8,981 nucleotides of DNA, from assembly GCA_031282485.1 (NCBI GenBank), contig JAITDQ010000258.1, positions 1 to 8,981 of the forward strand, written 5' to 3'. Made by a program: the position numbers and the translations under genes. The stretch's first letter is position 1. Each line of letters starts with the position of its first letter. The DNA comes from Tannerella sp. (lineage in GTDB: Bacteria > Bacteroidota > Bacteroidia > Bacteroidales > Tannerellaceae). A model generated the notes under the pieces. That model did not search any database. It had not been told where the DNA came from and saw only the letters and a program-made list of their open reading frames with translations. This document shows positions 6,471 to 8,981 of this stretch, in pieces.

Positions 6471-7427
6471 TCAGATTTCTTTTTCAATCTTATACCGGTT
6501 ACGGTTCGGAGCATTGCGTGACATAAGCTCGCCTATAAAACCGGCAACGAAGAGTTGCGTGCCGATAATCATTGCCGTCAGCGAGATATAGAAATAAGGC
6601 GAATTAGTGACCAGCGGACGCAAATCGCCGTCAATAATCGACATCAGTTTGGCGACAAGCACGACCACTAAGGCGGCAAACCCGATGAGGAACACGACGC
6701 TGCCCAGCATACCGAAAATATGCATCGGCTTCTTTCCGAACTTCGAGGTAAACCAGAGCGTAATAAGGTCTAAGTAACCGTTGACGAACCGGCTTAGCCC
6801 GAACTTTGTCTTACCGTACTTGCGCGCCTGATGCCGGACAACCTTCTCCCCGATTTTATAAAATCCGGCAATCCGGGCCAGATACGGAATGTACCGGTGC
6901 ATGTCGTTATATATCTCTATATTTTTGACTACCTCTTTGCGGTATGATTTCAGTCCGCAGTTGAAATCGTGCAGATTGACGCCGGAGAACTTCCGTGCCG
7001 TAGCGTTAAACAGTTTGGAAGGCAGATTTTTCGTCAGCCTGTTATCATAGCGTTTTTTCTTCCAGCCGGAGACGAGGTCATAGTCGTCTTCCCTTATCAT
7101 ACGGTAAAGTTCCGGTATTTCATCGGGGCTGTCCTGCAAATCGGCATCCATCGTGATGACGACCTCGCCCTGCGCACGTTGAAACCCGCAATGAAGGGCG
7201 GGCGACTTGCCGTAGTTGCGGCGAAACTTTATGCCTTTCACATCCGGGTCTTCCGCGCTCAACGCCTCAATGATGTCCCACGACGCATCCGTACTGCCGT
7301 CACTGACGAAAATGATTTCATAGGAAAACCCGTTTTCGTCCATCACACGTTTTATCCATTCGTATAATTCGGGAAGCGATTCCGCTTCGTTATACAAAGG
7401 TATTACAACTGATATATCCATCCTCAT
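6471..7427 (-). CDS. GT2 family glycosyltransferase with two C-terminal membrane helices (GtrB/DPM1-like)
   Basis: The 318-residue protein starts with a GT-A catalytic domain. Visible are VVIPLYNE at 7-14, VSDGSTD at 41-47, and MDADLQDSP at 93-101, the latter carrying the D-x-D metal-binding motif. RKYGKTKFG at 202-210 matches the region just before the membrane segments in polyprenyl-phosphate sugar transferases. Two hydrophobic helices follow, at about 237-262 and 278-300, then a basic tail, so the enzyme is anchored in the inner membrane with its catalytic domain in the cytosol. Family members such as GtrB, ArnC and dolichol-phosphate mannose synthase move a sugar from a nucleotide donor to polyprenyl phosphate for later use in envelope glycans. 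The actual sugar cannot be deduced. No flippase or acceptor glycosyltransferase gene is adjacent. The start may be M1 or M3 (ATG at 7419-7421); M3 begins the conserved strand more closely. Confidence 0.9.
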   Translation of the reverse strand: MRMDISVVIPLYNEAESLPELYEWIKRVMDENGFSYEIIFVSDGSTDASWDIIEALSAEDPDVKGIKFRRNYGKSPALHCGFQRAQGEVVITMDADLQDSPDEIPELYRMIREDDYDLVSGWKKKRYDNRLTKNLPSKLFNATARKFSGVNLHDFNCGLKSYRKEVVKNIEIYNDMHRYIPYLARIAGFYKIGEKVVRHQARKYGKTKFGLSRFVNGYLDLITLWFTSKFGKKPMHIFGMLGSVVFLIGFAALVVVLVAKLMSIIDGDLRPLVTNSPYFYISLTAMIIGTQLFVAGFIGELMSRNAPNRNRYKIEKEI

Positions 7428-7444
7428 CTATAAATTTAACCGCA

Positions 7445-7452
7445 CAAAGATA
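7445..7452 (-). promoter_or_regulatory. Putative -7 promoter element of the GT2 gene
   Basis: Minus-strand TATCTTTG matches TAnnTTTG and is identical to the element before the GT5-like gene. It ends 17 bases before the first ATG of the glycosyltransferase. No TTTG is present at the -33 distance, so the promoter is half-supported. The 94-base gap between the metallophosphoesterase stop and this gene otherwise shows only weak, short palindromes. Confidence 0.5.
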
Positions 7453-7521
7453 CGCATTTTATCTTCTTTTCCGCATCTGCACGGTGCATTTTTCGGCAAA
7501 AACGAAGACAGACATCCCGGT

Positions 7522-8217
7522 TCATTCATAATGTTTCAATTCCCCGTCCGCCAGCAGGTAAAGCCTCCGGTTATCTACCAGCCGGATATTTCCTTTTACA
7601 TAAGGCTCTTCCGTTGTAATCTGGGTGTGACCGATAATCTGAATGATGTCCTTGTCGAAAGGCTCGGTTTCATCATCATATTCGTGAATATCCGCCCATA
7701 GCGGACTGCCGTAATTATCCCACCCGCCCCGCTCAAACGAAGCCTCATAAAAGGAGACGATCTTTTGGACAAACAGCTGGTTGAGCTGTGTCTCCAAATC
7801 GTCGCCAAGCGGCAGGAAGTCCTTCTTGTGCAAGTCATACCACCCTTTCGTAATCCCGGCATGGATGAACAGATAGTTGTCGATTTTCCTGCAAAGCCGG
7901 AACAGTCCGGCAGTCTTTTCTCCGGTCAGGATGTCGTGATATTTCTCGTAATACTGTTTCTCGAAACGGCCTGCCTGAAATTTCCTGTCATAATAATGGA
8001 GTTCATGATTGCCGACAAGCAAGGTGATGCGGTCTGGGTTTTGCTGTTTGAAATCAACAATCTGCAACATATTTTGCCATGCATCTTCATCCGTTATACC
8101 TTCGGCAGGATAAGGGTCGGTATAATCGCCGAGAAAAATCACCTCGCCTTTATAATCCAAAGCCGGTTTCCAAAATTTACGCCCGTGTACGTCGGGCACA
8201 ATTAAAATCTCATTCAT
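7522..8217 (-). CDS. Calcineurin-like metallophosphoesterase
   Basis: This 231-residue soluble protein carries the complete metal-ligand set of the metallophosphoesterase fold in order: PDVHG at 8-12 (Asp9, His11), GDYTD at 30-34 (Asp31), GNHE at 69-72 (Asn70, His71), HAG at 119-121 (His119) and GHTQ at 196-199 (His197). A binuclear metal centre and phosphoester hydrolysis are therefore expected. The motif pattern resembles PPP-type Ser/Thr phosphatases and ApaH-like diadenosine tetraphosphatases. The insert between the GNHE and HAG motifs and the acidic stretch at 179-185 are not diagnostic of a substrate. There is no signal peptide or membrane helix, so it is cytosolic. It lies between the deformylase-like gene (69-base gap upstream) and the GT2 gene on the same strand. 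Only a weak promoter candidate (AATTTTTG on the minus strand, 8239-8246) precedes it. The substrate is unknown. Confidence 0.9.
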   Translation of the reverse strand: MNEILIVPDVHGRKFWKPALDYKGEVIFLGDYTDPYPAEGITDEDAWQNMLQIVDFKQQNPDRITLLVGNHELHYYDRKFQAGRFEKQYYEKYHDILTGEKTAGLFRLCRKIDNYLFIHAGITKGWYDLHKKDFLPLGDDLETQLNQLFVQKIVSFYEASFERGGWDNYGSPLWADIHEYDDETEPFDKDIIQIIGHTQITTEEPYVKGNIRLVDNRRLYLLADGELKHYE

Positions 8218-8286
8218 AATCCTAATATTTTAGTTTAACAAAAATTCTACTTTTAGAAATAATCCCAACAAGGAAGCCACACCTGT

Positions 8287-8907
8287 TTATTCGCATAATT
8301 TATCCGTAAACAGCACCCCTTTCGTATGGTCGTACTCATGCTGGAAAATGATTGCCGTAAACGAGTTCCGGCGGCTGTAACCGTCTAACCGTTCGCGTAC
8401 TTTTTCCCCCTTTTCATTCCAATATTCCACGTCAATCCACGGATAACGCACCGAATTGCCGCTCCGGTCGGGAATAGACAGGCAGCCGTCCCGCTCAAAA
8501 CAAACCGTTGTATCCGGGTGATTGACGATTCTCGGATTGACGGCCACATGAACCGGCAGACCCGGCAAATCCGTACGCATAAAAAGGAAAACGCTCTTCG
8601 ATATGCCGACTTGCGGCGCCGCAATTCCTGCGCCGTTTTCCGCTTCGAGCGTTGTCTTCAACCGTTCGATCAATAGCCTGAAAGCCGGATCGCCGGCAAA
8701 GTTACGCACCTTGCCGCAAGGCGTCCGAAGCAAAACGGAATCCTGCCTGTCGGTTATCTGCAAGACACGAAACGGCACTTCCGCACCACCGGAAACAATA
8801 AGCGCCCCCTCCGCTTCCGAAAACGGACGTATCGTTCCGCAGGAAGCCGGTAAAAGGACTATCCCTGCAATGACCAAACAGGTTTTTATTGACTTCATCA
8901 TTTGCAT
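8287..8907 (-). CDS. Peptide deformylase-like lipoprotein
   Basis: The C-terminal part is a full peptide deformylase domain (about residues 46-206). It shows the three family motifs: GAGIAAPQ at 92-99, DGCLS at 140-144 with metal ligand Cys142, and HEYDH at 190-194 with ligands His190 and His194 and catalytic Glu191. The only change is Asp140 for the usual Glu in EGCLS. Peptide deformylase removes the formyl group from new N-terminal formyl-methionine, normally on ribosomes. Here the domain follows a lipoprotein-type signal: basic residues K5 and K8, a hydrophobic core at 10-19, and LPASC with Cys23. Pro at the -3 position is a relaxed lipobox. A periplasmic, membrane-anchored location is inferred, which is unusual for this enzyme. 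The start may be M1, M3 or M4; M4 places lysine next to the initiator. It is probably a second copy beside a normal cytosolic Def encoded elsewhere. Confidence 0.87.
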   Translation of the reverse strand: MQMMKSIKTCLVIAGIVLLPASCGTIRPFSEAEGALIVSGGAEVPFRVLQITDRQDSVLLRTPCGKVRNFAGDPAFRLLIERLKTTLEAENGAGIAAPQVGISKSVFLFMRTDLPGLPVHVAVNPRIVNHPDTTVCFERDGCLSIPDRSGNSVRYPWIDVEYWNEKGEKVRERLDGYSRRNSFTAIIFQHEYDHTKGVLFTDKLCE

Positions 8908-8924
8908 ATTCAGAATTTAAACGC

Positions 8925-8932
8925 CAAAGTTA
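8925..8932 (-). promoter_or_regulatory. Putative -7 promoter element of the deformylase-like gene
   Basis: Minus-strand TAACTTTG is an exact TAnnTTTG match. It ends 17 bases before the first possible ATG (8907) and 26 before the third (8898). The region 19-22 bases further upstream is T-rich but has no exact TTTG. The remaining sequence to the right edge is AT-rich and shows no gene. Confidence 0.5.
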
Positions 8933-8981
8933 ATCAAATTACCGACAGAAAAAAATACTAATCAATAAAATTCACGGAATT

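Noticed and set aside
7478..7488. Palindrome TGCACGGTGCA followed by a T-run
   Set aside because: The plus-strand T-run suggested a terminator, but the arms leave only a one-base centre, the realistic stem is about 4 bp, and no plus-strand gene ends there.
1..8981. Mobile element, CRISPR array, RNA gene or defence system
   Set aside because: No transposase, integrase, terminal repeats, regularly spaced repeats, tRNA-like cloverleaf or defence-type domain was recognised on either strand. The coding content is consistent with core genome throughout.

Overview
The window looks like chromosomal DNA of a member of the Bacteroidota, most likely order Bacteroidales. Three things point there. Several genes are preceded by the phylum's characteristic -7 element (TAnnTTTG, four clear copies, one with a correctly spaced -33 TTTG). 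Start codons lack a strong Shine-Dalgarno sequence. The gene content is familiar from this group: a DUF4270 lipoprotein, a short glycogen-synthase-like protein and panC-panD. No phage, insertion sequence, CRISPR, tRNA or rRNA was seen, and the window reads as ordinary core genome with a few under-described proteins.

Left part (1-2686). After an AT-rich intergenic stretch, two minus-strand genes form a probable operon. The first transcribed (1686-2501) encodes a 271-residue protein that is only the N-terminal half of a GT5 glycogen/starch synthase and has lost the ADP-glucose-binding KTGG motif. Twelve bases further on comes a DUF4270 lipoprotein (213-1673).

Middle part (2687-6432). Divergent from that operon are panC and panD, encoding the last enzyme of pantothenate synthesis and the enzyme that supplies its beta-alanine. 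A strong hairpin plus T-rich tract overlaps the panD stop codon and lies just before a MATE-family exporter gene (start reassigned to 3940). A separate gene with a textbook Bacteroides promoter encodes an APH-fold sugar kinase resembling N-acetylhexosamine 1-kinase (NahK).

Right part (6433-8981). Three minus-strand genes follow, each with its own upstream gap: a peptide deformylase-like protein carrying a lipoprotein signal (8287-8907), a calcineurin-like metallophosphoesterase (7522-8217), and a membrane-anchored GT2 glycosyltransferase of the GtrB/DPM1 type (6471-7427). A small hairpin separates the converging kinase and glycosyltransferase genes.

The clearest pathway link is panC-panD. 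The items most worth following up are the non-catalytic-looking GT5 half-protein paired with a lipoprotein, and the apparently exported peptide deformylase with an intact active site. No convincing new multi-gene system is visible.
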